Assembly: GCF_002159665.1 (NCBI RefSeq)
Contig: NZ_NFJC01000003.1
Coordinates: 1-64,000, forward strand
Direction of reading: 5' to 3'
From: Desulfovibrio sp. An276
GTDB lineage: Bacteria > Desulfobacterota > Desulfovibrionia > Desulfovibrionales > Desulfovibrionaceae
Length of the DNA stretch: 64,000 bases
Numbering within the stretch: the stretch's first letter is position 1; every line of letters begins with the position of its first letter. Both the position numbers and the translations under genes were made by a program. The notes beneath the pieces were generated by a model. That model did not search any database and was not told where the DNA came from. It saw only the letters and a program-made list of their open reading frames with translations. Below are positions 1 to 8,313 of the stretch, one piece after another.

Positions 1-470
1 TGTCGAATGATGATTGCTCCTACACAGGCTTAGTGTAGTTTTCTGATAAGGAATCCTTTTGAGCACTCCAGAAAATATGGTTCTACTTTTGCTCAACTCT
101 TAGGTTATAATAGGTTAATCATTTGTTTTCAAATAGTTACAATACATTGAGAACGATGGTTGAATACAATTTTTGACGTCAGCTGTTGCCTGATTTCTGG
201 AAATTCACGATGTTAGTAGAATTGATATTAGTCGTTGTTGGCATACTATGAGGCAATTAGCTCTTCATAATGGCAATTTGTAGGTAGAGGACCATGTATT
301 ATAGCTACAATACCACTACGGTAGCTTCATCTACTATACTGTAATCATTGAGCTAGTTTTCGGATATCCTCTTATTCTCATATGCTTCTTGATCACAAGC
401 AAATATACTCTTAGTTACTTGATCCAATATATATTTTGTGCACATCTAATATATTATAATTACTGTAATC
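1..470. other. AT-rich gene-poor edge
   Basis: I see no convincing coding region, RNA gene or strong hairpin here. The base composition is much more AT-rich than the body of the window and resembles the gene that follows (471-1088) and the block at 41.8-48.3 kb. It may be the edge of an accessory region that continues to the left of the window. Confidence 0.5.
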
Positions 471-1088
471 TTATACAAGCTCTTTTTGTTTTTCTTTAAT
501 ATAATTATCCAAATACAAGTCTATTTCTGATAATTGTTCTATATAAACAAGCTTTTCATCTACTTCTGAAAACGATGGATCTCCTGCCGCACAAAGTTTT
601 TTGCGTGCATTTGAAACTTCTTCAGAAAAATATATATTATACATTTTATGAAGTGCATCGTTTAGTATGTTTCCATACATTATTTTTTCCTGAATACTTA
701 ATGAATTTTTTTTAAATTCATTAGCAATATAGGAAAGAGTACTTTGAACAATATTATCTCTTGTAGTGCTATATTCTTGAGCTAACTTAGTAAACGTTTT
801 TTTTGCTTCATTGCTGATAGTATAACTCATACGTTTGCCTTCTGTCTGCTCAGAAGATAGTAATAGCTCTCCCTTGGAATGCGCCTGCTGAGCAATTGTT
901 GCAAGTGAATCCAAAAACTCTCTAATTGTAAGGTGAGAAGTTTTTGCGAGCAGACGGAGAAAATTTTCCCACTGCGGAGAAAGTTTAAAGATAGTCTTAC
1001 CAACTAACTTTTTTTTAGCTCCAAGTGAGTACAGTACCTTTTCATTAATTGTATCAACACATGATTTTTCTAATGTAAATTTGCTCAT
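471..1088 (-). CDS. Hypothetical protein with two possible ribbon-helix-helix-like units
   Basis: I do not recognise this 205-residue family. Two stretches read as a short beta strand followed by two helices. The first is near residues 30-75 (strand around KTIFKLS, then two helices). The second is near residues 85-125 (strand around RMSYTIS, then NEAKKTFTKLAQEYS and a second helix). That pattern resembles tandem ribbon-helix-helix DNA-binding units, but this is inferred from the amphipathic pattern and not from a recognised motif. The C-terminal third is charged and helical. There is no signal peptide or membrane segment. The gene is strongly AT-rich, unlike the selenium cluster to its right, which suggests transfer or an accessory region. 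A weak SD-like GGAGA lies just upstream of the ATG. Confidence 0.55.
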   Translation of the reverse strand: MSKFTLEKSCVDTINEKVLYSLGAKKKLVGKTIFKLSPQWENFLRLLAKTSHLTIREFLDSLATIAQQAHSKGELLLSSEQTEGKRMSYTISNEAKKTFTKLAQEYSTTRDNIVQSTLSYIANEFKKNSLSIQEKIMYGNILNDALHKMYNIYFSEEVSNARKKLCAAGDPSFSEVDEKLVYIEQLSEIDLYLDNYIKEKQKELV

Positions 1089-1984
1089 AATATCTCCTAT
1101 AATTTATATCAGCGCTTTTCGACTTTTTACTGCCAATTTATCACAAATGTACATTGCTTTATAAAAGCTAGAAAAAGTTCAGGAGGATGCCGTGAATTTC
1201 CCCTAGAAAGTGACAGAACATCAGTAGACTACTAGGTTGAATGAAACAGTGTCCGAAAGTTCTTTCCCAAAGCATGACCATTGGAGAGTGGTAACTCACG
1301 GTGGGCGTTGCTCACCTAAGTTACTGATATTTTTGATACCTAAACCCAAAGAACCAACCGCGATTTAGCACTCTCCGAAATTTTTATTCAACTCCACGTG
1401 GTTAAGTCATTTCATCCAGCTAAGCCAGTAAGCAAGCCGGCAGAATGTACACTTGCCCACAAAGGGTGCCGCTTTCAGGAGAGGTGACTGAATGGATACA
1501 TGAAGCCAAGCTTGCTACTCGAACAGCAGTAGGGCTATGCTATAAAATGGATGCTAAGCTATTTTTTGGGCAAATGTCAAATATCGGATTAGAGGGAAAT
1601 TTAGACCTTGTGGATTCAACAGTAATTTAAATATGTTATACACAGTCTCCCGATTCTGCCGGGAAATCAGTATGGATGAATAGTCCATCAGGGTGGCGCG
1701 AGGGAGTTCACGCCTACCTTCGCCCGCATCCATCACGTGACTATCTTCCTGTGAAGCGGGCTCTGGGCATACCAATTTCCCCAAAGGACCGTTCTCCCTT
1801 GGATTTTGTCAACACGACCTAGGATTTGCCCTGAGCTGCCCAATCGAAGACTGCATTTCGAAGGCAACATTTCGAAAACACCGTTGGATGCGCCCGGAAA
1901 GCACAATACTGCCTATCCTCCATATCGCGGTTCGCCCATGGAGGTCTATGGAGCGGTGAGCGGTATAGACCCGCGAGCTCAAGG
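1089..1984. other. Intergenic stretch with possible decayed coding remnants
   Basis: About 900 bases without a convincing gene. Two short plus-strand frames look like relics. 1445-1630 ends in LVDSTVI, which recalls the catalytic-Asp strand (DST) of IS5-type transposases but stops immediately afterwards. 1676-1822 encodes 48 residues with no family I can name. Composition shifts from AT-rich to mixed along this interval. I would treat it as a scar of an old insertion; the transposase idea is weak. Confidence 0.25.
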
Positions 1985-2023
1985 GAAAAAACGGCGATCG
2001 CCTTTTGGGCGGTCGCCGTTTTT
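1985..2023. terminator. Bidirectional intrinsic terminator
   Basis: A GC-rich stem (ACGGCGATCGCC pairing with GGCGGTCGCCGT, one G-T wobble) with a TTTT loop is flanked by an A-run on the left and a T-run on the right. It lies just downstream of the stop of the minus-strand kinase-like gene at 2103 and would end the YedE-cluster transcript. Confidence 0.8.
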
Positions 2024-2102
2024 CTGGAAATACTTGTCCCGATGCCGGGACATTGTTTTGCGCCTTGTGTGACTGGCGCTCTTCTGTCGTAGTCAGGGTC
2101 AG

Positions 2103-2993
2103 CTAACAGCCTGTATTTGCAAGCGTCTCTTCCACTGCCTGCTCCATGTGGGCAAGGATGTCCGTTACCTGGGTTGCCGGGGTGGGACAAGCAAGCTCCC
2201 CTGCCCTTCTGGCTGCCCGTGCGGCCACAAGGCAGGCCCTTTCCATGGCAAGGCCTGCGTGCAGCATGGCGGACACAAGGCCTGCCACGATGTCGCCAGT
2301 CCCTCCTATGGCCTCAAGGGCAGGCACGTTGGGAGTCTCGACTCTCCCCCTGACCTCGCCGCCGACAACCAGGGTGTCCACCCTGGCCTTCACGAGCATG
2401 TTCTGGGCCGCGTTGCCGCACTCCCAAGCCCTTTTGGCAAGGGCAGGCACATCCTCATGCCCGCTGTCCAGCAAAAAGCCCCTGGTGTAGAGCGGATGGG
2501 GCGCGTTTTCATCCGCCAGAAAGGCCAGCTCGCCTGCATCAGGAGTAAAGAGATCGTATTCCCTTGCGTAGCCGCTCATCTTGGCAGCGTACATGAAGCC
2601 TGCGTCCGCCACGAGCATGGGACGCCTGGCATGCCCCTCAAGGCTTGCCAGCACCCTGTTGTGCCCGTCCAGATCCGGAAAAAGGTAGTGGAAGGTGATG
2701 CCGGAAAACTCGTCCGCGTTTGGGGAAAGCCTTGCGCAAAGCTCTGCGTAGAGCGCTGCACTGCCAACTCCATCGCCAATGTCGCCCACAAAAAGCGCCC
2801 TGGGGCTTTCCACACCGAGGACCCTGCAGGCAAGAAGGCATGCCGCATACAGGGTGGGGGTTCCGCGCTGCACATGAAGCCTTGCAAAATCCGCATCCCC
2901 AATGAGGCACCCTTCTCCAATATCATAGGCAAGGGTCTGCCAGCCTAGGGGCAGGGAAGGATCGGGAATGGTCCCGCACACTAGCCACGCCAT
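2103..2993 (-). CDS. YjeF-C-like/ribokinase-fold sugar-kinase homologue
   Basis: 296 residues. The C-terminal half carries the signature of the NAD(P)H-hydrate dehydratase/YjeF C-terminal family (PF01256-like): a VADAGFM strand near residue 128, a DLFTPDAGELAFL segment, and AIGGTGDIVAGLVSAML near residue 230, which corresponds to the GTGD anion hole and catalytic Asp of the ribokinase fold. It lacks the N-terminal epimerase domain of bifunctional YjeF proteins. It is the last gene of a four-gene minus-strand cluster with DUF3343, TusA and YedE and overlaps the DUF3343 stop by 13 bases. The ATG is preceded by GAGGAGG. Its substrate in this context is unknown: it could be a genuine repair dehydratase or a paralogue adapted to selenium/sulfur metabolism. 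Confidence 0.75.
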   Translation of the reverse strand: MAWLVCGTIPDPSLPLGWQTLAYDIGEGCLIGDADFARLHVQRGTPTLYAACLLACRVLGVESPRALFVGDIGDGVGSAALYAELCARLSPNADEFSGITFHYLFPDLDGHNRVLASLEGHARRPMLVADAGFMYAAKMSGYAREYDLFTPDAGELAFLADENAPHPLYTRGFLLDSGHEDVPALAKRAWECGNAAQNMLVKARVDTLVVGGEVRGRVETPNVPALEAIGGTGDIVAGLVSAMLHAGLAMERACLVAARAARRAGELACPTPATQVTDILAHMEQAVEETLANTGC

Positions 2994-3577
2994 ACGCGCT
3001 TAGCCTCCTCGAAGGCCCTTTGCAGGGCATAGGAGCAGAGGGTCTTTCCGTACAGCCTTGGCTCGTCCGCCTCGTCAAGGCTTTTCCCGAGCAAAAGGCC
3101 TGCGAGATAGGGCACGTCCGGACACCCTCCTCCGGAAACGTTCACGATACGCCCGCTTTCCTTCTCCACTGTCACCTTCATGTTTGCTGCCCGCACCATG
3201 AACCATTTGCCAAAGTCCGTGACCTGGAACAGGGACACTGGCGCAAGGAGCGGATCGGACACAGGCACGTAGTCGAGAGGATGCAGGCCCTCCTTCTCAA
3301 GAAGGGCGCGAATCTTCAGATGCGCCATGATGGGGCAGACCACCACCATATCGCACCCCTTGCGCAAAGCGGCCGGAGGCGCCTTGACCTCCACTGCAAA
3401 GCCTTGCTTTCTCAAGAGCCTCTCAGCCGAGATGACGTCTCCTGTCTGCTCGAAGACAAGGAAGCCCTGCTCCATGGCAGAGCCCCCCTTCCTGCGGGCA
3501 CTGCCCAAAGGCGCGGATTTTTCGGTAGCCGGTTTTCCGGCTCCGAAAATCCTTGCAAAGGCTGCCTTGAAACTCAC
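2981..3577 (-). CDS. DUF3343 domain protein of the selenium/sulfur cluster
   Basis: 198 residues from a GTG start that overlaps the TusA stop. The DUF3343 domain (putative Se/S binding, thioredoxin-like neighbourhood) begins at MEQGFLVFEQTGDVISAE, residue 35, and runs to about residue 110, including the CPIMAHLKIRALLEKEG segment. The rest contains GGGCPDVPYLAG and another Cys near the end, which could be a second binding region. An alternative ATG at 3475 has a strong upstream purine tract (AGGAAGGGGGG) and would remove the basic 34-residue N-terminus; the sequence does not decide between them. DUF3343 genes commonly sit next to YedE and TusA/YedF genes. The biochemical role is not established. 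Confidence 0.75.
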   Translation of the reverse strand: MSFKAAFARIFGAGKPATEKSAPLGSARRKGGSAMEQGFLVFEQTGDVISAERLLRKQGFAVEVKAPPAALRKGCDMVVVCPIMAHLKIRALLEKEGLHPLDYVPVSDPLLAPVSLFQVTDFGKWFMVRAANMKVTVEKESGRIVNVSGGGCPDVPYLAGLLLGKSLDEADEPRLYGKTLCSYALQRAFEEAKRVWRG

Positions 3578-3795
3578 TTGCGCAGCTCCAGGCGCACGAC
3601 ACCGGCACCCTGTTCCTCGCAGGGCACGACCTCGACCTTCCAGCCCTTCTTGCGGGCAGCGCGACTCACGTTCTCCATGCTGGCAGGGTTGTCGACCAGA
3701 ACATCCATGGGGCTCTCGCTGTCCTTCTTGTGGGCCTCGGTAAACATGAGCAGGGGTTGGGGGCAGGAAAGCCCTCTGCAGTCAATGGTTCTCAT
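3574..3795 (-). CDS. TusA/YedF-N-like sulfurtransferase carrier
   Basis: 73 residues with the TusA signature CRGLSCPQPLL at residues 6-16; the CPxP cysteine (Cys11) is the persulfide or selenide carrier residue in this family. It lacks the C-terminal half of full-length YedF and so matches the stand-alone TusA size. It lies between YedE and DUF3343 on the minus strand, with AAGGAG upstream of its ATG. By context it probably accepts sulfur or selenium entering through YedE and hands it to a cytosolic acceptor. The direction and the element (S or Se) are inference. Confidence 0.88.
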   Translation of the reverse strand: MRTIDCRGLSCPQPLLMFTEAHKKDSESPMDVLVDNPASMENVSRAARKKGWKVEVVPCEEQGAGVVRLELRK

Positions 3796-3840
3796 CCTCT
3801 TGTTCTCCTTTGTTCTTCTCTGTTTCCGAAATACGGGACA

Positions 3841-4926
3841 CTAGGCCTTGCGGATATGGGCAAAGCCGATGGCAAGGCACACAACAAGGCCGACTATCGT
3901 CGCCGCTATGCCGTGGGCGCCAATGCCAGTGGCAGAGCTTGCAGTGCCGAGGTTGTGGGCAAGGGCTGCGCCCACGATCATGCCAAGGGCGAAGAGGCCT
4001 GCGTCACCATCGCCCTCGCCTGCCATGAAAAGCTGCCTTCCGGGGCAGCCGCCTGCCAGGGCAAAGGCAAGGCCAGCAGTCACCATGCCCATGAAGTTCC
4101 ACACGCTCATGGTGTGGGCTACGGGCTGGCCCTCGAAGCCGAAGTTGAAGCCGCCGGTTGCGAGGTTGGCCACAAGGGCTGCCGCAAACATGGCGCAAAG
4201 CCCAAGGAAGAGGTGGGTCGAGCCGAAGAGGAAAAGGTCACGCAAGGCGCCCACTGTGCAGAAGCGGCTCTTCTGGGCCCCTATGCCTATGACAAAGGCA
4301 ACGCCCAGGGAAATGAGGAAGGGAGCGTGCTTGGAGCCGGGACCGGACACGGAGTAGAAGATGGGGCCGGACTGGATCTCTCCCTGAATCTGGGGATAGA
4401 TAAGGTAGAGGGCAAGCACGCCAAACATGATGAGGGGGAAGACAAGGCCTGTGGCAGCACTTTGTCTCTGGCTTGCGCCAAGGGAGTAGCCCTTGCGGAA
4501 GAAGAGCGTGCCAATGAAGATGCCCACGCCAAGGCCTGCTATGCCCAGGATGGCGTTTGCGTCACCGCCTGCAAGGCGCAGGATGGCGCGCCAGGGGCAG
4601 CCAAGGAAGACCAGGGCACCCATGGCAGCGATAATGCCCAAAACAAAGCGTATTATGGGGGAGGAGCCACCCCTTGGCCTGAATTCGCCAGTGGCTATGG
4701 CAGCCGCAAAGGCACCGAAGACAAGACCCACGATTTCGGGGCGCAGATACTGCACAATGGCAGCCCTGTGCAGGCCAAGGCCGCCAGACAGATCGCGCTC
4801 AAAGCAGGCAACGCATATGCCCATGTTTCCGGGATTGCCCATTTTTTGCAAAAAGATGGCCAAAACACCAATCAATGCGCCCACGATGATAACGCCTGGT
4901 GTGGTGGCAAGAAAGTTGTTCCTCAT
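3841..4926 (-). CDS. yedE: YedE-family selenium/sulfur transport membrane protein
   Basis: 361 residues, the usual length of the YedE/FdhT selenium-metabolism family (YeeE/YedE superfamily). The protein is almost entirely hydrophobic with about ten membrane segments. Family landmarks are GNPGNMGICVACFERD near residue 35, FLGCPWRAILRLAGGD near residue 108, QKSRFCTVGALRDL in the second half and GGCPGRQLF near the C-terminus. The paired cysteine motifs in the two halves fit a duplicated pore lined by Cys. The ATG at 4926 is chosen because AAGGAGGG lies 4 bases upstream; a second in-frame ATG 15 bases earlier lacks such a site. It is the first gene of the cluster and has a terminator-bearing leader upstream. 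Confidence 0.9.
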   Translation of the reverse strand: MRNNFLATTPGVIIVGALIGVLAIFLQKMGNPGNMGICVACFERDLSGGLGLHRAAIVQYLRPEIVGLVFGAFAAAIATGEFRPRGGSSPIIRFVLGIIAAMGALVFLGCPWRAILRLAGGDANAILGIAGLGVGIFIGTLFFRKGYSLGASQRQSAATGLVFPLIMFGVLALYLIYPQIQGEIQSGPIFYSVSGPGSKHAPFLISLGVAFVIGIGAQKSRFCTVGALRDLFLFGSTHLFLGLCAMFAAALVANLATGGFNFGFEGQPVAHTMSVWNFMGMVTAGLAFALAGGCPGRQLFMAGEGDGDAGLFALGMIVGAALAHNLGTASSATGIGAHGIAATIVGLVVCLAIGFAHIRKA

Positions 4927-4986
4927 GTTTCCCTCCTTCAAGATGCCTGAAAAAATCCTGAATTTCGGACAAATGCCAAAGGGTAC

Positions 4987-5024
4987 AAAAAAACCGCACT
5001 CTCAAGCATCTGCCTGCATGCGGT
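4987..5024 (-). terminator. Intrinsic terminator inside the yedE leader
   Basis: On the minus strand ACCGCA pairs with TGCGGT across a roughly 20-base loop and is followed by a run of seven T. It ends about 60 bases upstream of the yedE ATG, so it sits where an attenuator would sit and not at the end of a gene. The loop also contains an internal GCA...TGC helix. Confidence 0.6.
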
Positions 5025-5063
5025 GGAACTTCTTGCCAGATTCCCGGGGCGTATTTGATCACA

Positions 5064-5139
5064 CTTGAGACATCTTGTGCGCGCATGAAACCACAGGGTC
5101 CGGCAATCGACGCGGGACAACCTGTCCCACCGCACGCAC
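5064..5139 (-). promoter_or_regulatory. Candidate structured leader RNA upstream of yedE
   Basis: Read on the minus strand, GTGCGTGC (5139-5132) can pair with GCGCGCAC (5084-5077), an 8-bp helix with one wobble. It encloses about 47 bases that contain a second hairpin, GGGACA-ggt-TGTCCC (5128-5114). Just downstream, TCTCAAG (5070-5064) is perfectly complementary to CTTGAGA (5006-5000) in the terminator loop, offering an alternative pairing. I cannot match this to a known riboswitch class. Confidence 0.4.
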
Positions 5140-5160
5140 AAAAATTCAGGGAACGCAGGA

Positions 5161-5200
5161 CACGGAAAAAGAGCGCGATGCTACTGCGCCTTTTTTTCCG
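5161..5200 (-). terminator. Probable terminator after the UPF0126/TRIC gene
   Basis: A CGGAAAAA...TTTTTCCG hairpin with inner CGC/GCG pairing lies about 215 bases downstream of the minus-strand gene at 5415-6038. The U-rich 3' arm on the minus strand fits an intrinsic terminator separating that gene from the yedE leader. The distance and mixed stem lower confidence. Confidence 0.4.
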
Positions 5201-5414
5201 AAAATTGTGTCTGCCAAAGCCATAGCCGTCCTCCGGGACATGCGTCCCCATGGCAGTCCCCTTGCGTGAAACCTGCTAAAAAGCATGTCGCGCAAGAGTC
5301 TGTACTTTCCTACACACCTTTGCGCAAATGGGAGCAAAGATCAAGGCCCGAAAAAAGAGGGTGCAAGGTCTGCATTTTTGAAGCCCCTCGCGCCCAGCTG
5401 ATTTGTTCCCGTTT

Positions 5415-6038
5415 CTACCAGGTTACGCTTGGAAGCCTTATCTTCCAGCGTATGGCGGCAAGCCTGATGGCAAGGCAGACAAGGCCTCCTGCCCACAATC
5501 CCTCTGTTCTCGGCACGCAGACCACGATAACACAGCCTATCAGAGCGGCAGTTGCGTACATCTCGCCGTTTTTGCGCATCACAAAGGGTACCTGCCTTGT
5601 GTAGGTGTCGCGCATCATGCCGCCGCATATACCAGTCATGACGCCCATGAGCACGCAGGTCATGGGGCTCATGCCAATCTGCAGTGCCTTGTCCGCCCCA
5701 AGCACCGAAAAGTAGGCAAGGCCTATGGCGTCGAGTACATTGACCATGAGATCGATCTTCGGGTGAACGCGCCCTGCTGTGAACATAAAGCCTATGAGGC
5801 CCGCGATGATGGGGCAGTAGATGAAGGTGGTGTCCTCGAGCCAGAAGACAGGGACATCGAGAAGGACATCACGCAGTGTGCCGCCGCCAATGGCCGTGAC
5901 CACGGCAACCACCACCACGCCGAAAAGATCCAGTTCCGCCTTGCGGTCTCTGGCCGCGAGCACGCCTGACAGGGCAAAGGCTGCGACACAGGCCATGTCT
6001 ATGCAAAAACGTACGAGGGCAAGGGTATCAGGCTCCAT
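5415..6038 (-). CDS. UPF0126/TRIC-type membrane channel (YicG-like)
   Basis: 207 residues, typical for the family. Two repeats of three membrane helices each carry the glycine-rich signature: GGGTLRDVLL near residue 51 and GGMMRDTYTRQVPF near residue 140. The repeats form the characteristic kinked-helix pore, with the charged Arg-Asp facing the pore. Bacterial TRIC proteins are trimeric cation channels, and YicG of E. coli has been linked to glycine uptake, so the substrate cannot be fixed from sequence. The ATG is preceded by TCGGAGG. It is transcribed alone on the minus strand, with bidirectional terminators on both sides. Confidence 0.88.
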   Translation of the reverse strand: MEPDTLALVRFCIDMACVAAFALSGVLAARDRKAELDLFGVVVVAVVTAIGGGTLRDVLLDVPVFWLEDTTFIYCPIIAGLIGFMFTAGRVHPKIDLMVNVLDAIGLAYFSVLGADKALQIGMSPMTCVLMGVMTGICGGMMRDTYTRQVPFVMRKNGEMYATAALIGCVIVVCVPRTEGLWAGGLVCLAIRLAAIRWKIRLPSVTW

Positions 6039-6150
6039 CCACGCCTCCGAAAAAATGCGTGCGAAAAACAGGAAAAACAGGAAAAACAGGGAAATGGGGC
6101 GCCCTTGGTACAGCCTTCACAAAGCGAGAGTCAAGCACTTTTTTTGCGAC

Positions 6151-6197
6151 AAAAAAGGGCCGCAGTCTTTCCATTGGAAAAACCTCGGCCCTTTTTT
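6151..6197. terminator. Bidirectional intrinsic terminator
   Basis: AAAAAAGGGCCG and CGGCCCTTTTTT form a symmetric stem with an inner TTTCCA/TTGGAAA hairpin. It lies just after the stop of the minus-strand symporter gene (6217), which it would terminate. Confidence 0.8.
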
Positions 6198-6216
6198 AGT
6201 CAGAATCGGGGTACGG

Positions 6217-7449
6217 CTAGGCTTCTGTGGCCTCCTCTTCCCCCTGCAAGGGGCCGAGCTCGCCGTGCTTGTTGAACAGGCCTTCCATCATGAGGGCAAG
6301 GGCGCCGTCGCCCGTCACGTTGCAGGCTGTGCCAAAGCTGTCCTGCAGGGCAAAGATGGCGATGAGGAGTGCGACACCATTGGCGTCAAAGCCGAGCACG
6401 CCTGTCACGATACCAAGGGAGGCGACAACAGTGCCGCCGGGAACACCTGGAGCGCCCACTGCAAAGACTGCCAGAAGCACACAAAAGACCAGCATGGTGC
6501 CAAGGCTCGGCAGCGCACCGTAGAGCATGAGATGCAGGGTCATGACAAAGAAGGTTTCGGTGATGACCGATCCGCACAGATGCACTGTGGATCCAAGCGG
6601 GATCATGAATTCCGTCATGGTCTTGCTCAAAACCGAGGACTTGCGTGCACAGCGCAGGGCAACGGGCAGGGTTGCTGCCGAGGACATGGTGCCAACTGCG
6701 GTAAGGTAGGCAGGCAGGTAGTGTTTGAAGACCTCGGATGGCTTTCTGCCGGACATGATACCGGCAATGCCGTAGAGCACTGCGAGCCAGATGAAGTGGC
6801 CGCAGATGACGATGAGCACCATGGAGATGAAGACGGGCAGATGGATGCTCAAAAGCCCCTCGTAGGCGAGGGAGAGGAAGCACAGGCCGACGAAGAGGGG
6901 CAGAACGGGAATGAGGACAAGGTTGATGAGCTTGCTCACTATGCGCTCAAGCTCCATGAAGAGTTTGGCAAAACTCTCGGACTTTGTGAGCGCTACGGCC
7001 AGACCGAAGAGAAGCGCCAGCACAAGGGCGGTCATGACCGAAAAGAGCGGCGGGATATCCAGGCGGAAAATGATCTCCGGCAGCTTGCGCAGAGCGTCTG
7101 CGGAGGTGGCTACGGACAGATTGGGGATGATGATGTAGCCAGCTGTCATGGAGAAGATGGCGCCTGCCAGCGAGGAGATGTAGGCCAGGGACACAGCCAC
7201 GAAGAGCATTCTGCTCGCGTTTGCGCCCAGGCGGATGATGGCTGGCGTAATAAAGCCCACGATGACCAGGGGCACAAGGAAGAAGATGATCTGCCCGAAG
7301 AGATGCTTCAGGGAAACCACCACGTTCATGCAGCTTTGCACAAAGCCGCTGTCGGCGTTCGAGCCAAGCAGCATGCCCAAAAGCGCGCCTGCAAATATGC
7401 CAACCAAGAGTTTGATGATAAGGGAAAATTCTCCCTTGACGATAGCCAT
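6217..7449 (-). CDS. Dicarboxylate/amino acid:cation symporter (DAACS family)
   Basis: 410 residues, usual length for GltP/DctA/SstT-type symporters (PF00375). About eight membrane helices and the two hairpins are recognisable. Conserved landmarks include the serine-rich hairpin near TMSSAATLPVALRCA, the IPLGSTVHLCGSVITETFFVM helix and the second hairpin GAPGVPGGTVVAS. The later DSFGTACNVTGDGALAL segment, with its Asp and Asn, corresponds to helix 8, which binds substrate and sodium. ATG 7449 is chosen because GGGAGG lies directly upstream; the longer reading adds 24 basic residues with no ribosome site. It is a single minus-strand gene. Aspartate/glutamate, C4-dicarboxylate or serine/threonine are all possible substrates. 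Confidence 0.88.
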   Translation of the reverse strand: MAIVKGEFSLIIKLLVGIFAGALLGMLLGSNADSGFVQSCMNVVVSLKHLFGQIIFFLVPLVIVGFITPAIIRLGANASRMLFVAVSLAYISSLAGAIFSMTAGYIIIPNLSVATSADALRKLPEIIFRLDIPPLFSVMTALVLALLFGLAVALTKSESFAKLFMELERIVSKLINLVLIPVLPLFVGLCFLSLAYEGLLSIHLPVFISMVLIVICGHFIWLAVLYGIAGIMSGRKPSEVFKHYLPAYLTAVGTMSSAATLPVALRCARKSSVLSKTMTEFMIPLGSTVHLCGSVITETFFVMTLHLMLYGALPSLGTMLVFCVLLAVFAVGAPGVPGGTVVASLGIVTGVLGFDANGVALLIAIFALQDSFGTACNVTGDGALALMMEGLFNKHGELGPLQGEEEATEA

Positions 7450-7598
7450 GACCGACCTCCCAAACGATATCGCCCACAAAAATGAGCGGGCGCAAAACCT
7501 ACTATAGGCCCGTTCAGGCAAAGAGGCAATGCAAAAGCGAACAAATGCAAGGGAAAGAGATCATGCGCGCCCTTCCCCATCGGTCCATGTTCTGGGCA

Positions 7599-7635
7599 CA
7601 AAAAAAGTCCCCCATCACGAAGGACAGGGGACCAA
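7599..7635 (-). terminator. Intrinsic terminator after the outer-membrane barrel gene
   Basis: On the minus strand GTCCCC pairs with GGGGAC and is followed by seven T, just past the stop at 7657. Confidence 0.75.
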
Positions 7636-7656
7636 GGAATATGTCAGCCGCGCGGC

Positions 7657-8313
7657 CTAGAAACCGAAGCGCAGGCCAAGCATGATTTCGTGGTTGTAGG
7701 GGCGGATACCCACGTCGCCGTAGTGGCCGTCGACCTGGGTGTAGCCAAGGTCGAGGTAGCGGTAGGCGACGTCGACAGCCATGTTGTCGGTGAAGCTGTA
7801 GGCAACACCTGCGCCCACCTGCCAGGCAAAGTTGGTCTGGCGGTCGTCAATGCTGCCGCCGGGGGTTCCGTCGTGATATTTCCAGTCAACACCAAAGTAG
7901 TTGAAGGCAAGGCCAAGACCTGCACCAACATAGGGGGTGAAGGCAGTGGAGTTGTGGAAGTCGTAGTAGACATTGGCAAGAAGGGTGGTGGAATTGAAGG
8001 TCATGTCACCAGTGCCCAAAATACCGCTCCACTCGGTCTCGCTGTTGCCACGCATGGCAAATTCGAGCTCGACGCGCAGGGGGAACATGTTCTGGGGCCA
8101 GAAGTCATAGCCGGCTGCCAGGGCGCCACCAAGGGTGAACTGGCTGTAGGGATCCATGCCAAGGCCACCCATGCCGTTGCCGCGGTCCACTGTTCCCGTG
8201 TTCTGTACGGTCATCAAGAACTTGGGAGCAAGGTACATGCCGCTTGCAGCATTGGAAACGCTGGGAAGTGCGAGCGCGCACACCATCACCAGCGCAAGCA
8301 GAATACGTTTCAT
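7657..8313 (-). CDS. Small outer-membrane beta-barrel protein (OmpA/OmpW-like fold)
   Basis: 218 residues with a clear signal peptide (basic MKR, hydrophobic stretch, cleavage near SNAAS, residue 23). The mature part is built of alternating amphipathic strands with aromatic girdles, for example TLLANVYYDF, PYVGAGLGLAFNYFG and FAWQVGAGVAYSF. It ends in a C-terminal Phe (LGLRFGF), the signal recognised by the BAM machinery. This fits the PF13505-type eight-stranded outer-membrane barrel; substrate or adhesive function cannot be read. The ATG at 8313 has AAGGAG upstream. It is monocistronic with its own terminator. Its upstream region holds a perfect TTTTGTACA inverted repeat and a TTTGATCAAA palindrome. 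Confidence 0.88.
   Translation of the reverse strand: MKRILLALVMVCALALPSVSNAASGMYLAPKFLMTVQNTGTVDRGNGMGGLGMDPYSQFTLGGALAAGYDFWPQNMFPLRVELEFAMRGNSETEWSGILGTGDMTFNSTTLLANVYYDFHNSTAFTPYVGAGLGLAFNYFGVDWKYHDGTPGGSIDDRQTNFAWQVGAGVAYSFTDNMAVDVAYRYLDLGYTQVDGHYGDVGIRPYNHEIMLGLRFGF

Noticed and set aside
1445..1630. Transposase gene fragment
   Set aside because: Only a DST-like tripeptide context supports it and the frame stops at once; too weak to annotate as a mobile element.
2148..2948. 266-codon plus-strand frame opposite the YjeF-C-like gene
   Set aside because: No recognisable content; the minus-strand frame has ribosome sites, overlaps and family motifs.
5026..5140. selC (tRNA-Sec) in the yedE leader
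   Set aside because: The folded region has no 90-base tRNA shape or TCA anticodon loop, and no CCA-ending acceptor stem.
5821..7485. 554-codon plus-strand frame across the symporter region
   Set aside because: Low-complexity His/Gly/Lys-rich translation opposite the well-supported symporter; composition artefact.
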